Origin: a virus
Length of the DNA: 64,000 nucleotides
Strand: one strand, 5' to 3'
Virus record (IMG/VR): IMGVR_UViG_3300044846_003474
Location: 44,261-108,260 of that record
Positions 24,055 to 31,764 of the stretch are shown one piece after another. The position numbers and the translations under genes are program-made. Below the pieces are notes generated by a model. The model had not been told where the DNA came from and did not search any database. It saw only the letters and a program-made list of their open reading frames with translations. Each line of letters starts with the position of its first letter. Within the stretch, counting starts at the first letter, position 1.

Positions 24055-24945
24055 TTAATATAATGCGATTTCGCCAGGTATTTCATTTTTACACAACGTC
24101 CAAACTTCTCTTTCGTCAATAGATGTATTACCAGTTTTTTCTTTTAATGATGATTCAGTGTTAGGACCAAATTTACCTGTTTGTTTAATACCTAAACAAC
24201 CTTGTAGTTGCCACACCACATTATTATCTACGTCTTTACAACCAAGTTTATAAGTACCTGAACAACTTTTATATTCAATAGTGTCACCATCTGAAGTTTT
24301 TGTTCCTTCTTCATCACCCTTATTACCACCATCACCCTCATTACCACCACCACCTTCTGTAGACCCATCATCATTAGCCTTTTCAGTTGCTTTAATTGCA
24401 TTTGTTAAGGGTTGTCTAATATATGTGTCCCATTTTGTTGTGGAAAATTTAGAAAAATCACCCACAAACCCGTCATATAAATCTTCACCATATATTGACT
24501 CATATTCTGAGGCAACTTTACAATAATCAGGTATTGATTTAATTTTTAATAATGAACTTTTAATCCCTTCATTATCTGTATCACCAAAAATAAGTAATGT
24601 TTTTCTTCTAAGAGCATCCCCAAGTTCTTTTGCAATTTTTTCATGTTCGCCATTAGGTTGAACTGGGTTACCCAATTTAGACGTATCACAAGAATTATGT
24701 AATAATTTAACTGATTGTTGAGCGTCTCCACCTTCCCATTTGTAAGCCTGAACACCACCAGCAATAACTGCCGCTCCTACCACAACCAATCCAGCCTTTT
24801 TTAAAAGACTCATTGGTTTTTTATCGTCTTCTTCAATTTCACTTTCGTTAATTAAATTAAGGTATTGTCTACCTGTAGATTTTTGGTGCATTTCCAAGAT
24901 TCGATTCTTTTCTTCTCCTGAACTATCAAATGATATTTTTTTCAT
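24055..24945 (-). CDS. Class C tagged membrane protein with peptidoglycan-binding-like C-terminus
   Basis: Class C tag (EEKNRILEMHQKS) running to LNLINESE, then one hydrophobic helix (LVVVGAAVIAGGVQAY). A mid-domain has IPDYCKVASEYESIYGEDL, and after a Gly/Glu linker a C-terminal VWQLQGCLGIKQTGKFGPNT segment resembles PG_binding_1. The same plan appears in the gene at 44789-45877, so the two are paralogues. A virion-carried wall-binding protein is a reasonable inference. Confidence 0.7.
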   Translation of the reverse strand: MKKISFDSSGEEKNRILEMHQKSTGRQYLNLINESEIEEDDKKPMSLLKKAGLVVVGAAVIAGGVQAYKWEGGDAQQSVKLLHNSCDTSKLGNPVQPNGEHEKIAKELGDALRRKTLLIFGDTDNEGIKSSLLKIKSIPDYCKVASEYESIYGEDLYDGFVGDFSKFSTTKWDTYIRQPLTNAIKATEKANDDGSTEGGGGNEGDGGNKGDEEGTKTSDGDTIEYKSCSGTYKLGCKDVDNNVVWQLQGCLGIKQTGKFGPNTESSLKEKTGNTSIDEREVWTLCKNEIPGEIALY

Positions 24946-24957
24946 ATTTTTTTACTT

Positions 24958-25188
24958 TTAAATTAAGGTATTACCTTTACCTCTTGTTATTTTATATAAT
25001 GATGACCAAGTAACTTTAGCGTCAAGAGTATTCGCAACACTTCTTGATAACCCTGTTTCCCATTTTGTTACGGTTGGGTATGTTGATCCACCACCCGCAG
25101 GTGCCGCATCTTGTTCTCCTAATTCACCATTCCTATCACTATAAGTAAATTTTTTCATTAACATTATAAGATCATCAAGACGTTCCAA
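24958..25188 (-). CDS. Small tagged protein (76 aa)
   Basis: The longest frame starts with TTG at 25188 (MERLDDLIMLMKKFTYSD); ATG 25164 or 25158 are alternatives. NGELGEQDAAPAG looks like a tag end (L-G-E-Q) followed by a Gly/Pro linker. The rest is short, with no recognised domain. It lies 12 nt upstream of the class C gene at 24055-24945 and is probably co-transcribed. Confidence 0.5.
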   Translation of the reverse strand: MERLDDLIMLMKKFTYSDRNGELGEQDAAPAGGGSTYPTVTKWETGLSRSVANTLDAKVTWSSLYKITRGKGNTLI

Positions 25189-25273
25189 AGTAATAAGTTT
25201 TATAATAAATATTCAAATAAGCAAAAAAAGTAAAATATAATCATTAATGTTATCGTACTTTAAAAAATATTTG

Positions 25274-25281
25274 TATATTTG
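25274..25281 (+). promoter_or_regulatory. Bacteroidetes-type -7 box of the lipoprotein gene
   Basis: TATATTTG, 13 nt before ATG 25295. No clear -33 TTG. Confidence 0.5.
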
Positions 25282-25294
25282 TAAAAAAAGATAT

Positions 25295-25792
25295 ATGAAA
25301 AGATTAGTTTTTATTTTAGCGATTATACCATTTATTACTTCTTGTTTGAAGTATTCTGAACCTAAATCTTTAAGTTTGAGTGGTGAGTATGTGATTGATA
25401 AAATCACTTACCAAGAAACTGATGGTGAACCATCTCCACAAGATAGTACTTACTTGACAGGATCAGTATATAACGATAATACAGAAATACCCGTATTAAG
25501 TACAATTATTGTTGGTGAGACTAAATTACATATGGATTATAGTATGATTCGTTTTGACCCTGTTCAAAATCAATTTGGGGGTACTAATTGGCAAACAGAG
25601 TATTACTATTTTGTACAAGGACAACGTACCGCATATGATTTGGGTAATATTGTGTTTGATTGTGAGAGCACAAGACGTATTTGGAAGATCCTTGATGACT
25701 CTAACGAATCATTAACTGTAAGAACATCAGGTCAGTGGGTTAATGGTACCAGAAAATCAGTGGTATATTCATTAACAAGAATAGGTCCTTAA
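25295..25792 (+). CDS. Exported lipoprotein (165 aa)
   Basis: A signal peptide with lipobox (MKRLVFILAIIPFITSC) predicts lipidation at Cys17. The mature part is beta-rich (SLSLSGEYVIDKITYQ, TRRIWKILDDSNESLTVR), resembling lipocalin-like lipoproteins of Bacteroidetes. It stands alone between minus-strand genes with its own host-type promoter. It could alter the host envelope during infection, for example to exclude other phages. Function not shown. Confidence 0.72.
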   Translation: MKRLVFILAIIPFITSCLKYSEPKSLSLSGEYVIDKITYQETDGEPSPQDSTYLTGSVYNDNTEIPVLSTIIVGETKLHMDYSMIRFDPVQNQFGGTNWQTEYYYFVQGQRTAYDLGNIVFDCESTRRIWKILDDSNESLTVRTSGQWVNGTRKSVVYSLTRIGP

Positions 25793-25812
25793 TGGGACCT
25801 ATTTTCTTTTAT
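25779..25812. terminator. Bidirectional terminator between convergent genes
   Basis: AATAGGTCC-TTAAT-GGGACCTATT followed by TTCTTTT. It overlaps the stop of the lipoprotein gene. Confidence 0.7.
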
Positions 25813-26108
25813 AATATTTCTGTTTTTGGTAATTTAGTTGGATTTACAATATAATACTCATTTAAGAAATTTATTAATAAATCTTCATCCATATCAATAA
25901 AATCGTCAAAATCTTCTTCTTCTTCATCATCAAATTGGAAGAAATCATTATTATCATTTATTAGTTTATATCCGAATTCCTCGGCTTCTTCTAAATTAAT
26001 AATATCATTTCTGACTTCATCTTCAGAATCAAGTGTTAATCTAAACGTCACCTCAATTCTTTTTGTGTCTTCATAAACATAATATGACACCAATTCCCTA
26101 ATTTCCAT
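25809..26108 (-). CDS. Small acidic protein (99 aa)
   Basis: The product starts MEIRELVSYYVYEDTKRIEV, a beta-hairpin-like N-terminus. The second half is a strong acidic run (DDEEEEDFDDF). It overlaps the upstream tagged gene by one base (TAATG type), so it is translationally coupled to it. Not recognised; a DNA-mimic type charge profile is noted without further support. Confidence 0.6.
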   Translation of the reverse strand: MEIRELVSYYVYEDTKRIEVTFRLTLDSEDEVRNDIINLEEAEEFGYKLINDNNDFFQFDDEEEEDFDDFIDMDEDLLINFLNEYYIVNPTKLPKTEIL

Positions 26109-26728
26109 TAGTTATATTTTTTAAATCTCCTAAACATATCTAAAGATTCGTTTAACTTATTCAAGAAACCATCTTTTTCTTCTTCATCAACCTCATCAAA
26201 ATTGTCATTATAAATATCATTAACAATACCTTCTTCTTCATCAGACCATTCAGGTTTAAGATCTAAGATTGTATCATCAACCTCATCTAATTCAATATCA
26301 AAAGATTCTTCATCATCAAAATCAAAGTTTTTATCACCATCATATGGGTTATACATACTTAAATCTCTATGATCGTATTCATCTTCATCATCATCGTTAG
26401 TCATACCTAATGATATATAACTATCATCTTCATCATTGTCAATACTTGAGAAATCAACGGTACCATTTCTTAGATCGTCATCCCCATCTCCAATCATATC
26501 CAATCTACCATCTATAGATTCATTGATTCCCACATTTGTATAAGGTTTAACCTCACCTTTGTTGTTCACCGTGATCCCACCTTTATCATTTGCGAAATCC
26601 TGAACATATAAAGGTTGTTTGTTTTCACCTTGTGCATATTCTGTGACATACCCATCATAAATTGTTTTATGTTGGTCAAGGATATTAGTTCTTTCCTCAT
26701 TTGTCATCTTAAAAAAATATTGTGCCAT
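26108..26728 (-). CDS. Class C-like tagged acidic protein (206 aa)
   Basis: MTNEERTNILDQHKTIYDG is a class C-like tag, followed by VTEYAQGE as the possible cleavage region. The rest is very acidic, with many D/E runs and few basic residues until FRRFKKYN at the end. Upstream motif CTATTTATAATA. Likely natively disordered. The role is unknown; acidic internal head proteins are one possibility. Confidence 0.6.
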   Translation of the reverse strand: MAQYFFKMTNEERTNILDQHKTIYDGYVTEYAQGENKQPLYVQDFANDKGGITVNNKGEVKPYTNVGINESIDGRLDMIGDGDDDLRNGTVDFSSIDNDEDDSYISLGMTNDDDEDEYDHRDLSMYNPYDGDKNFDFDDEESFDIELDEVDDTILDLKPEWSDEEEGIVNDIYNDNFDEVDEEEKDGFLNKLNESLDMFRRFKKYN

Positions 26729-26756
26729 AATTTTGTTTTTATTATAAATAGTTTAA

Positions 26757-27437
26757 TTATCTCAATCTTGCCGAATTACCCTTTAATTGCATCCAAAGAG
26801 TTAAAAGATCTTGAGAGTCTCTTCTCATTTTAGTTTCCACACTACCTAAATATCTACGATCAAGTTCGTCTTCGTCATCATTATCATTACCTTGATTTAT
26901 ATTATCAATAGAACTAAATGCCCCTCGTATCATTTCATCTCTAACCTCTTCTGCCATATCTAAGACTTCATCAAATGCTTCCTGAGTATCATCACTAAAT
27001 TCATTATATTTGTGTTCGTGTTCAATTCTTTCTTTACCTAAATAAAGATACTGGCCCGCTTGGAACATATTAGTAACACTTGAGAGTCTTAAAGCGTCAA
27101 GGAATTTTTTAATCAATCGTATGTCGTAATACTCAGATAAATCATTAAACTTTTCAGATGCTTTTTTTGATTCTTTTATTAGACCTTTTTTAGTCATAAA
27201 AAAACTTTCTTCTATTGTGTCATCTTGGACAACTCTCATCCATTTATCAACACCTTCAATTAAAGCCAATTTAGAACCATTGTCCCATTCAACATAATAT
27301 TGCATATCTCCCATTACATTTGCAACAGATTTAACAACCCCCGGTACTCCACCAGGAACACCATATTCATCTTGCATTTTAATACAGACAACCGTGTCTC
27401 CTTTTTCTAATGGTGCGTTTTTTACGTATTTTTCCAT
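26757..27437 (-). CDS. Unknown protein with SH3-like N-terminal domain
   Basis: Residues about 9-65 (LEKGDTVVCIKMQDEYGVPG, then GVVKSV and YYVEWDNGSKLALI) look like an SH3/KOW-type beta barrel, a form common in phage proteins. The remaining part is helical and acidic. Contains SFFMTKKGLIKES, a possible (L)-I-K-E site. 226 residues. It is divergent from the gene at 27472, with an AT-rich motif for each. Confidence 0.6.
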   Translation of the reverse strand: MEKYVKNAPLEKGDTVVCIKMQDEYGVPGGVPGVVKSVANVMGDMQYYVEWDNGSKLALIEGVDKWMRVVQDDTIEESFFMTKKGLIKESKKASEKFNDLSEYYDIRLIKKFLDALRLSSVTNMFQAGQYLYLGKERIEHEHKYNEFSDDTQEAFDEVLDMAEEVRDEMIRGAFSSIDNINQGNDNDDEDELDRRYLGSVETKMRRDSQDLLTLWMQLKGNSARLR

Positions 27438-27439
27438 AA

Positions 27440-27449
27440 TAATAAATAT
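27440..27449 (-). promoter_or_regulatory. AT-rich start-proximal motif, minus-strand partner
   Basis: Minus-strand ATATTTATTA, 2 nt before ATG 27437. Together with 27456-27465 it forms a back-to-back pair, which shows that the motif is directional. Confidence 0.5.
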
Positions 27450-27455
27450 ATCGTA

Positions 27456-27465
27456 ATATTTATTA
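27456..27465 (+). promoter_or_regulatory. AT-rich start-proximal motif, plus-strand partner
   Basis: ATATTTATTA ends 6 nt before ATG 27472 on the plus strand. Confidence 0.5.
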
Positions 27466-27471
27466 TTCAGT

Positions 27472-28089
27472 ATGAAGATTGTAATAACTGAACATCAATA
27501 TGAAAAATTATTATTAGAGAGTAGTAAATCTATAATCGGTGATGAAATTAAACGTTCTAAAGAGTTTATTAAGAAGATAGTTAGATCTGTAAAAGAAGAT
27601 ACTAAATTGGATTTTAGTTTCTTATTTACATGGGGGGCAGCAATTGGAGGATTCTCAAGACCTGTTTTTAATTATTTTGAAGGTAAGAACCCTGAACTGA
27701 CTAATCAAGATTTGGCTTTATTGTCAATTGCTTGTGCGGTTACTTACTACACATCTAATAAAGAAAAATTAAGTAAATTATTAGGTATCATTAAAGAACG
27801 TGGTTTAGTTACTTCTTTTAACGAAATGTTAGAAAAAACAGATGAATTAAAAAATACTTTCTTATCGTTTGTTGATAGTTTAAAAGTTACAGGTCATAAA
27901 ATATCTAGTATGTTAGCATACACATTTATTATTCCTTTTTTATCAAAATTATTGGATATGAGTGGTGGAGCAACAAGTTCCGATATAACGGTCTTATCTA
28001 AAATAATATTAGGTTACTTGGCGGTTAAAATATCTTCTACGACTTTAACAGAATTAATTACAAAGATTATTGAAAGGTTCAGATCTTAA
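27472..28089 (+). CDS. Class B tagged membrane protein (205 aa)
   Basis: The tag MKIVITEHQYEKLLLESSK has two candidate sites (V-I-T-E and L-L-L-E). The body holds about four hydrophobic segments (FLFTWGAAIGGF, LALLSIACAVTYYT, MLAYTFIIPFLSKLL, IILGYLAVKI), suggesting a membrane-inserting protein. One of the few plus-strand cargo genes. Function unknown; injection-pore or holin-like action is conceivable. Confidence 0.65.
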   Translation: MKIVITEHQYEKLLLESSKSIIGDEIKRSKEFIKKIVRSVKEDTKLDFSFLFTWGAAIGGFSRPVFNYFEGKNPELTNQDLALLSIACAVTYYTSNKEKLSKLLGIIKERGLVTSFNEMLEKTDELKNTFLSFVDSLKVTGHKISSMLAYTFIIPFLSKLLDMSGGATSSDITVLSKIILGYLAVKISSTTLTELITKIIERFRS

Positions 28090-28712
28090 AGTCCTTTTTC
28101 TTTTTTAAAATCCATAATTTTTTTAATCACATATTTTACATCTTTATCATCCATTTGATGTAAATTATGGTGAGTATTAAACCATCTTTTTACAACAACA
28201 TCAAATGGAGTTTTAGTTAATTTAGATATTCTTTTAAATCCAAATATTTGAGCGTCTAACTCATGTGGTTTTGTGTAATATTTTCTTTCTGTTTTTAGTA
28301 ATTTACTAACTTTTGTATTATATGACCCTGTTGTATCTTGATCAATGTGCCTAATTTCGTGTGCGATAATTTCATTTAATTCACCAATTAAATCATATAA
28401 TAATCTTTTTTTATTTTCAGAATTATATTCTATTTTAAGTTCTATAACATCATCTTTTGAAATCCAATCCGCATCAACCTCAAAAGTATCAATTTCATCA
28501 TTAATAGTAATTTTTAATTCAATTGTTAAAAGTGCATCAATTTTATCAAAATCATAAAAGTGTTCATCAGTTATCTCTTCAGGTAAATAAAAATCACCCT
28601 CATCGTTTTTTTTAAAGATTGAAATAATGTCTCTAACGATTTTTCTAATTTCTTCTCTCTTGTTATTATTCTCATTTAATAACGACTTTATTTTTAAATC
28701 TAAAAAACTCAT
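28086..28712 (-). CDS. Zincin-type metallopeptidase with tag-like N-terminus
   Basis: Near residue 118, EIIAHEIRHIDQD gives the zinc-binding H-E-x-x-H motif, and about 30 residues later KPHELDAQIFGF supplies a likely third ligand (Glu). This is the gluzincin-like pattern seen in phage SprT/IrrE-like peptidases. The N-terminus MSFLDLKIKSLLNENN ends L-L-N-E-N, a cleavable-tag pattern. It probably cuts host proteins after delivery. It overlaps the stop of the convergent gene at 27472 by 4 nt. Confidence 0.75.
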   Translation of the reverse strand: MSFLDLKIKSLLNENNNKREEIRKIVRDIISIFKKNDEGDFYLPEEITDEHFYDFDKIDALLTIELKITINDEIDTFEVDADWISKDDVIELKIEYNSENKKRLLYDLIGELNEIIAHEIRHIDQDTTGSYNTKVSKLLKTERKYYTKPHELDAQIFGFKRISKLTKTPFDVVVKRWFNTHHNLHQMDDKDVKYVIKKIMDFKKEKGL

Positions 28713-28811
28713 ATCAATAAATATTATATAATGTTGATTATACTAATCAATTTAAGTGTCTTTTACAAAAAAGTATATGGAATTATTATATACTTGTTTT
28801 TGTGGTGAAAA

Positions 28812-29426
28812 TTAAAACCTTTTTGGTGGTAACGGGGGATCAAGTAAGAATTTATCGTTAAGCCAATGTCTTAATTCATTTTCAACAAAGTATTCAGGTA
28901 CTTCTTGATCGTCAGGCATTTCTGAAGCTAATTCAGCAACGTATCTTGCAAATTTAACTTTAACTTTATCGTCCATTAATGTTAATAGACCATCTGAGAT
29001 AAAGAATATTTGTGTTAATGGATCTGTAACCCCTAATTCCCCTTCAGCTAAATCAAAAGATCTCATAATAGTCTTACCCCACCAAGTTCTATAGCTTGTA
29101 GTTTCTTCTAAAGTTGGTCTTAATATTTTATTTGCAGCTCTAATAATTGATCCTGTAAAACCAGCGATAGATAATTGAGGTAAAAACCAAGGCAATAATC
29201 TTAACACTGCCTTATAACCCCCTTCTCCAATATGTTTATATAATCGTTTCTTAGTTGCAGATTCAACTAATAATCTTAATTGACCAAACGTTATTTTACC
29301 TTGAGCACTACAAAACTTTTCAGCATCACAAATATTCTTAACTGCCGACTCAGAAGGTTTGATTTCAGTTTCGTTAATATATTGTATAAGATTTTTCCTT
29401 ACGATTCTTTCAATTATCACTGACAT
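28812..29426 (-). CDS. Tagged membrane-associated protein (204 aa)
   Basis: The start is ATG 29426 (MSVIIERIVRKNLIQYINE), 4 nt after the previous stop; the longer frame reaches into the upstream gene. The tag ends Y-I-N-E-T. A pair of cysteines (ICDAEKFCS) and hydrophobic stretches (LLPWFLPQLSIAGFTG, IFFISDGLL) follow. No family recognised. Probably co-transcribed with 29431-29841. Confidence 0.6.
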   Translation of the reverse strand: MSVIIERIVRKNLIQYINETEIKPSESAVKNICDAEKFCSAQGKITFGQLRLLVESATKKRLYKHIGEGGYKAVLRLLPWFLPQLSIAGFTGSIIRAANKILRPTLEETTSYRTWWGKTIMRSFDLAEGELGVTDPLTQIFFISDGLLTLMDDKVKVKFARYVAELASEMPDDQEVPEYFVENELRHWLNDKFLLDPPLPPKRF

Positions 29427-29430
29427 ATCA

Positions 29431-29841
29431 TTACCAAGTTCTACACGCCCAATATCTTGGTTTCCATCTTGGGCCGGGATTATCACAATTGTGTCTTGCT
29501 CTAAATGATCTTCTTCTTTCAGGATTATTCTTCTTAATCCTCATTATTTTACCTTTGGCTGATTTTCCACCAAAACCAAAGTTTACCTTAACAACCTTAC
29601 CTTTATCATTTTTAACATATACTTTGGACTTTTTAATGTCACCTTGCATTATCTTACCCAACTGAACTTTTCTTCCCTGATATTCCGCTTCGGTTATTAA
29701 ATCGCCAATAATAAAGTTGGTTTCTTCTACTGAACCATATTCATCTTCATATAAAAAATTTGATTCATTAGTTTCTTTTAATATACTTAAAACAATTCTT
29801 TGTATGTCTGACTCGGTTAAAACAACAATATTTTTTGACAT
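29431..29841 (-). CDS. Class A tagged basic protein with Cys/Trp C-terminus
   Basis: The tag VVLTESDIQRIVLSILKETN ends I-L-K-E; a second site DLITEAEYQG follows. The mature part is basic (GRKVQLGKIMQGDIKKSKV) and closes with RARHNCDNPGPRWKPRYWAC. This C-terminal pattern recurs at the end of many phage proteins of the same kind. It could be a zinc- or disulfide-stabilised DNA-binding internal head protein. Function unknown. Confidence 0.7.
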   Translation of the reverse strand: MSKNIVVLTESDIQRIVLSILKETNESNFLYEDEYGSVEETNFIIGDLITEAEYQGRKVQLGKIMQGDIKKSKVYVKNDKGKVVKVNFGFGGKSAKGKIMRIKKNNPERRRSFRARHNCDNPGPRWKPRYWACRTW

Positions 29842-29921
29842 TAGTATAAATTTATATATTTATTTATATAAATACCTGTAAACTTTACAATTGAAATATA
29901 TTTATAGAAAAACTTTTCACT

Positions 29922-30449
29922 ATGAAAAAAATTAATTTAAACGAGAATACCATTAAAAGGTTAATAAGAAGTATTCTATTGGAGAACGACTCTGAAATAA
30001 AAGATAAGAAAAAAGCTAGACCCACTTGTTTACCTGAAAACACAATTTCATTAGATGAGATGGTTGGTCAGTCAGATGAATTTACCAGATACTCACCTGG
30101 AGTAAGTAAAAGAAGAAATGGGGTTAATTCAATGGTAGATACTTTAGGTATATTAAATAACATTAGATTATTTAAAGATGTAAAAGATGGTGGTAGTCAT
30201 TTAGCATATGAAATGATGAATAATTTGAATAAATTCAGAAATAAAAACTATTTTGATGAAACAAATCAAAAATGTAATAAAGCAATGGATAAAGTAATTG
30301 AGTTATATAAAGAAAATGAACACGGAACAGAATTAGTTAAGGACATTGAACGAGTTTTAAACCTCCAAACAAGGGACGATGAGTATACACCATCACCAAG
30401 AACTAAAGAATACCTTAAACAATGTATTAACTTAGCTAAAGGAGAGTAA
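29922..30449 (+). CDS. Class A tagged protein (175 aa)
   Basis: Tag MKKINLNENTIKRLIRSILLEND ends L-L-E-N. The body is helical, with two cysteines (NQKCNKAMDK, LKQCINLAK) and no catalytic motif. Preceded by ATATATTTATAG and followed by a terminator. One of the rare plus-strand tagged genes, showing that the tag goes with the gene and not with one operon. Confidence 0.63.
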   Translation: MKKINLNENTIKRLIRSILLENDSEIKDKKKARPTCLPENTISLDEMVGQSDEFTRYSPGVSKRRNGVNSMVDTLGILNNIRLFKDVKDGGSHLAYEMMNNLNKFRNKNYFDETNQKCNKAMDKVIELYKENEHGTELVKDIERVLNLQTRDDEYTPSPRTKEYLKQCINLAKGE

Positions 30450-30489
30450 GATTTTGCTTAGGATCGTTACCGTTAAGGTAACAAACTAA

Positions 30490-30519
30490 AGGGACAATTC
30501 GCTACTGTCCCTTTTTTAT
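30490..30519 (+). terminator. Rho-independent terminator
   Basis: AAGGGACA-ATTCGCTAC-TGTCCCTTTTTT after the gene at 29922. Confidence 0.8.
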
Positions 30520-30528
30520 TGCATTAAG

Positions 30529-30538
30529 ATATTTATAA
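30529..30538 (+). promoter_or_regulatory. AT-rich start-proximal motif
   Basis: GATATTTATAA ends 2 nt before ATG 30541. Confidence 0.45.
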
Positions 30539-30540
30539 GT

Positions 30541-30858
30541 ATGAAAAACAAAAAATATTTCTTTGGATGGACAAATATTAAGAGATTTATCATGGAGATC
30601 CTTAAATTATACTCAACCACACCTTCTTTTTTTGCCAAAAAACGTGTTGAATCAGGTATTGCGTTCATTATTGCTGAATGGGGTATGGTTTTTTTCCTAT
30701 TAAAGAAGTATCCTGACCTCACAATGACCGATATTATAATGTGGGCATCAATACAATTCACTATTTCAGGTTATATTCTTCACCAAATACAAAAAGAGAA
30801 GAAAAATGGGGAGTCCAAAACGGTAAATGAAGAAGATCCAACGGAAAATAAAGAATAA
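30541..30858 (+). CDS. Small two-helix membrane protein (105 aa)
   Basis: After a basic N-terminal part there are hydrophobic helices at about residues 39-55 (SGIAFIIAEWGMVFFLL) and 62-82 (IIMWASIQFTISGYIL), followed by a charged tail (QIQKEKKNGES). It resembles small phage membrane proteins with holin-like size. No specific family assigned. Confidence 0.6.
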   Translation: MKNKKYFFGWTNIKRFIMEILKLYSTTPSFFAKKRVESGIAFIIAEWGMVFFLLKKYPDLTMTDIIMWASIQFTISGYILHQIQKEKKNGESKTVNEEDPTENKE

Positions 30859-30860
30859 AT

Positions 30861-30890
30861 TTGCCAATTTAAATAATTTTTGTATATTTG
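30861..30890 (+). promoter_or_regulatory. Bacteroidetes-type promoter
   Basis: TTG (30861-30863), 19 bp, TATATTTG (30883-30890). It would drive the genes at 30894 and 31047. Confidence 0.75.
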
Positions 30891-30893
30891 TAT

Positions 30894-31028
30894 ATGCCAG
30901 AAAAGAAAACCCCCATAGAAACTAAGAAATACGAAAGAATTTACGAAACTGAAGACTCAATTAGTATTTGGAAATATGATACTAGTAAGTCAACCACAGG
31001 TCCTTATGAGGTTGAGATAAAACCTAAG
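30894..31028 (+). CDS. Small unknown protein (44 aa)
   Basis: MPEKKTPIETKKYERIYETE continues to GPYEVEIKT. The start ATG lies only 4 nt after the -7 box, so the mRNA would be leaderless or the true start is different. Charged, beta-like. It may form a unit with the ADP-ribosyltransferase-like gene 19 nt downstream. Confidence 0.45.
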
Positions 31029-31046
31029 AAGAAACAGTCATAAAAT

Positions 31047-31472
31047 ATGAATATTTTACCTATTTTAAGTGAGATAATACACAAAAAAGTCCTATTAAAC
31101 GACCTAAAAACGATGGATTTTAGTGAAAAAGACGCTGAAAATGAGTTAGAATACCACATAAATAGGGTAAAAAACCTACCAGAAACGATAAAAGCGTACC
31201 GAATTGTGTCTGTAAATGATAAAAAAGACATAAATATGACCAAAATTGGGTCACATTTTGCTCTAAATAGGTCAAATTTGGTCAAAAACCACTCATTTTC
31301 AACAGGATCGGGTGAAAAATACTACATAATTACCGCAAATATACCTAAAAAAGAGGTAAATCAACAAGAAACCATACATAATAACATACTTTATCCCCAA
31401 GAAAACGAGATCACGGTCAAAAATAAGGGTAAAAACGTAGAAATAATATATATTAAAGAAATAAAACCCTAA
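31047..31472 (+). CDS. ADP-ribosyltransferase-like protein
   Basis: The 141 residues show the order expected for an R-S-E type ART: an early Arg in TIKAYRIVSV, a Ser/His segment (IGSHFALNRSN) and a late E-x-E in LYPQENEITVK. Such enzymes attach ADP-ribose from NAD to host proteins; T4 injects ART enzymes. Here the gene is driven by a host-type promoter and has no tag, so it would be expressed in the cell and not packaged. The assignment is based on motif order only. Confidence 0.5.
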   Translation: MNILPILSEIIHKKVLLNDLKTMDFSEKDAENELEYHINRVKNLPETIKAYRIVSVNDKKDINMTKIGSHFALNRSNLVKNHSFSTGSGEKYYIITANIPKKEVNQQETIHNNILYPQENEITVKNKGKNVEIIYIKEIKP

Positions 31473-31489
31473 TTAATAGGGTTTTATTG
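31463..31489. terminator. Bidirectional terminator
   Basis: ATAAAACCCTA-ATTAA-TAGGGTTTTAT between convergent genes 31047 and 31484. Confidence 0.75.
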
Positions 31490-31714
31490 TTTTTTCTTAA
31501 AGAAATCTTGGATTATTTTCATTTGTTGAGTAATATCTCCCATATTACTCATATTACCCATATTTTTAGGGTTAAGCATGGTTTTATTCATATTAGTTAG
31601 GTTTTTGGCCATCTCAAAGAACGATTTACCAAATTTTTTCCACCAAATGTACAAACCAACACCAAAAACTATTAAAACTAGTGTAAAAACACATAAAACT
31701 ACTGTAAAAAACAT
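31484..31714 (-). CDS. Small membrane protein with Met/Asn-rich tail (76 aa)
   Basis: One N-terminal membrane helix (VVLCVFTLVLIVFGVGLYIWW) is followed by a basic patch and a Met/Asn-rich segment (NMNKTMLNPKNMGNMSNM). No family. It lies 50 nt before the endolysin gene on the same strand, so a lysis-related role such as a spanin-like or antiholin protein is possible but unsupported. Confidence 0.55.
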   Translation of the reverse strand: MFFTVVLCVFTLVLIVFGVGLYIWWKKFGKSFFEMAKNLTNMNKTMLNPKNMGNMSNMGDITQQMKIIQDFFKKKQ

Positions 31715-31764
31715 ATTATTAAGATTTATACTTAATTTTAATCTATTTTATGGTGTATGTCAAG

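Noticed and set aside
25213-25407. Minus-strand frame of 64 residues opposite the lipoprotein start
   Set aside because: AT-rich antisense frame across the promoter and signal peptide; no support.
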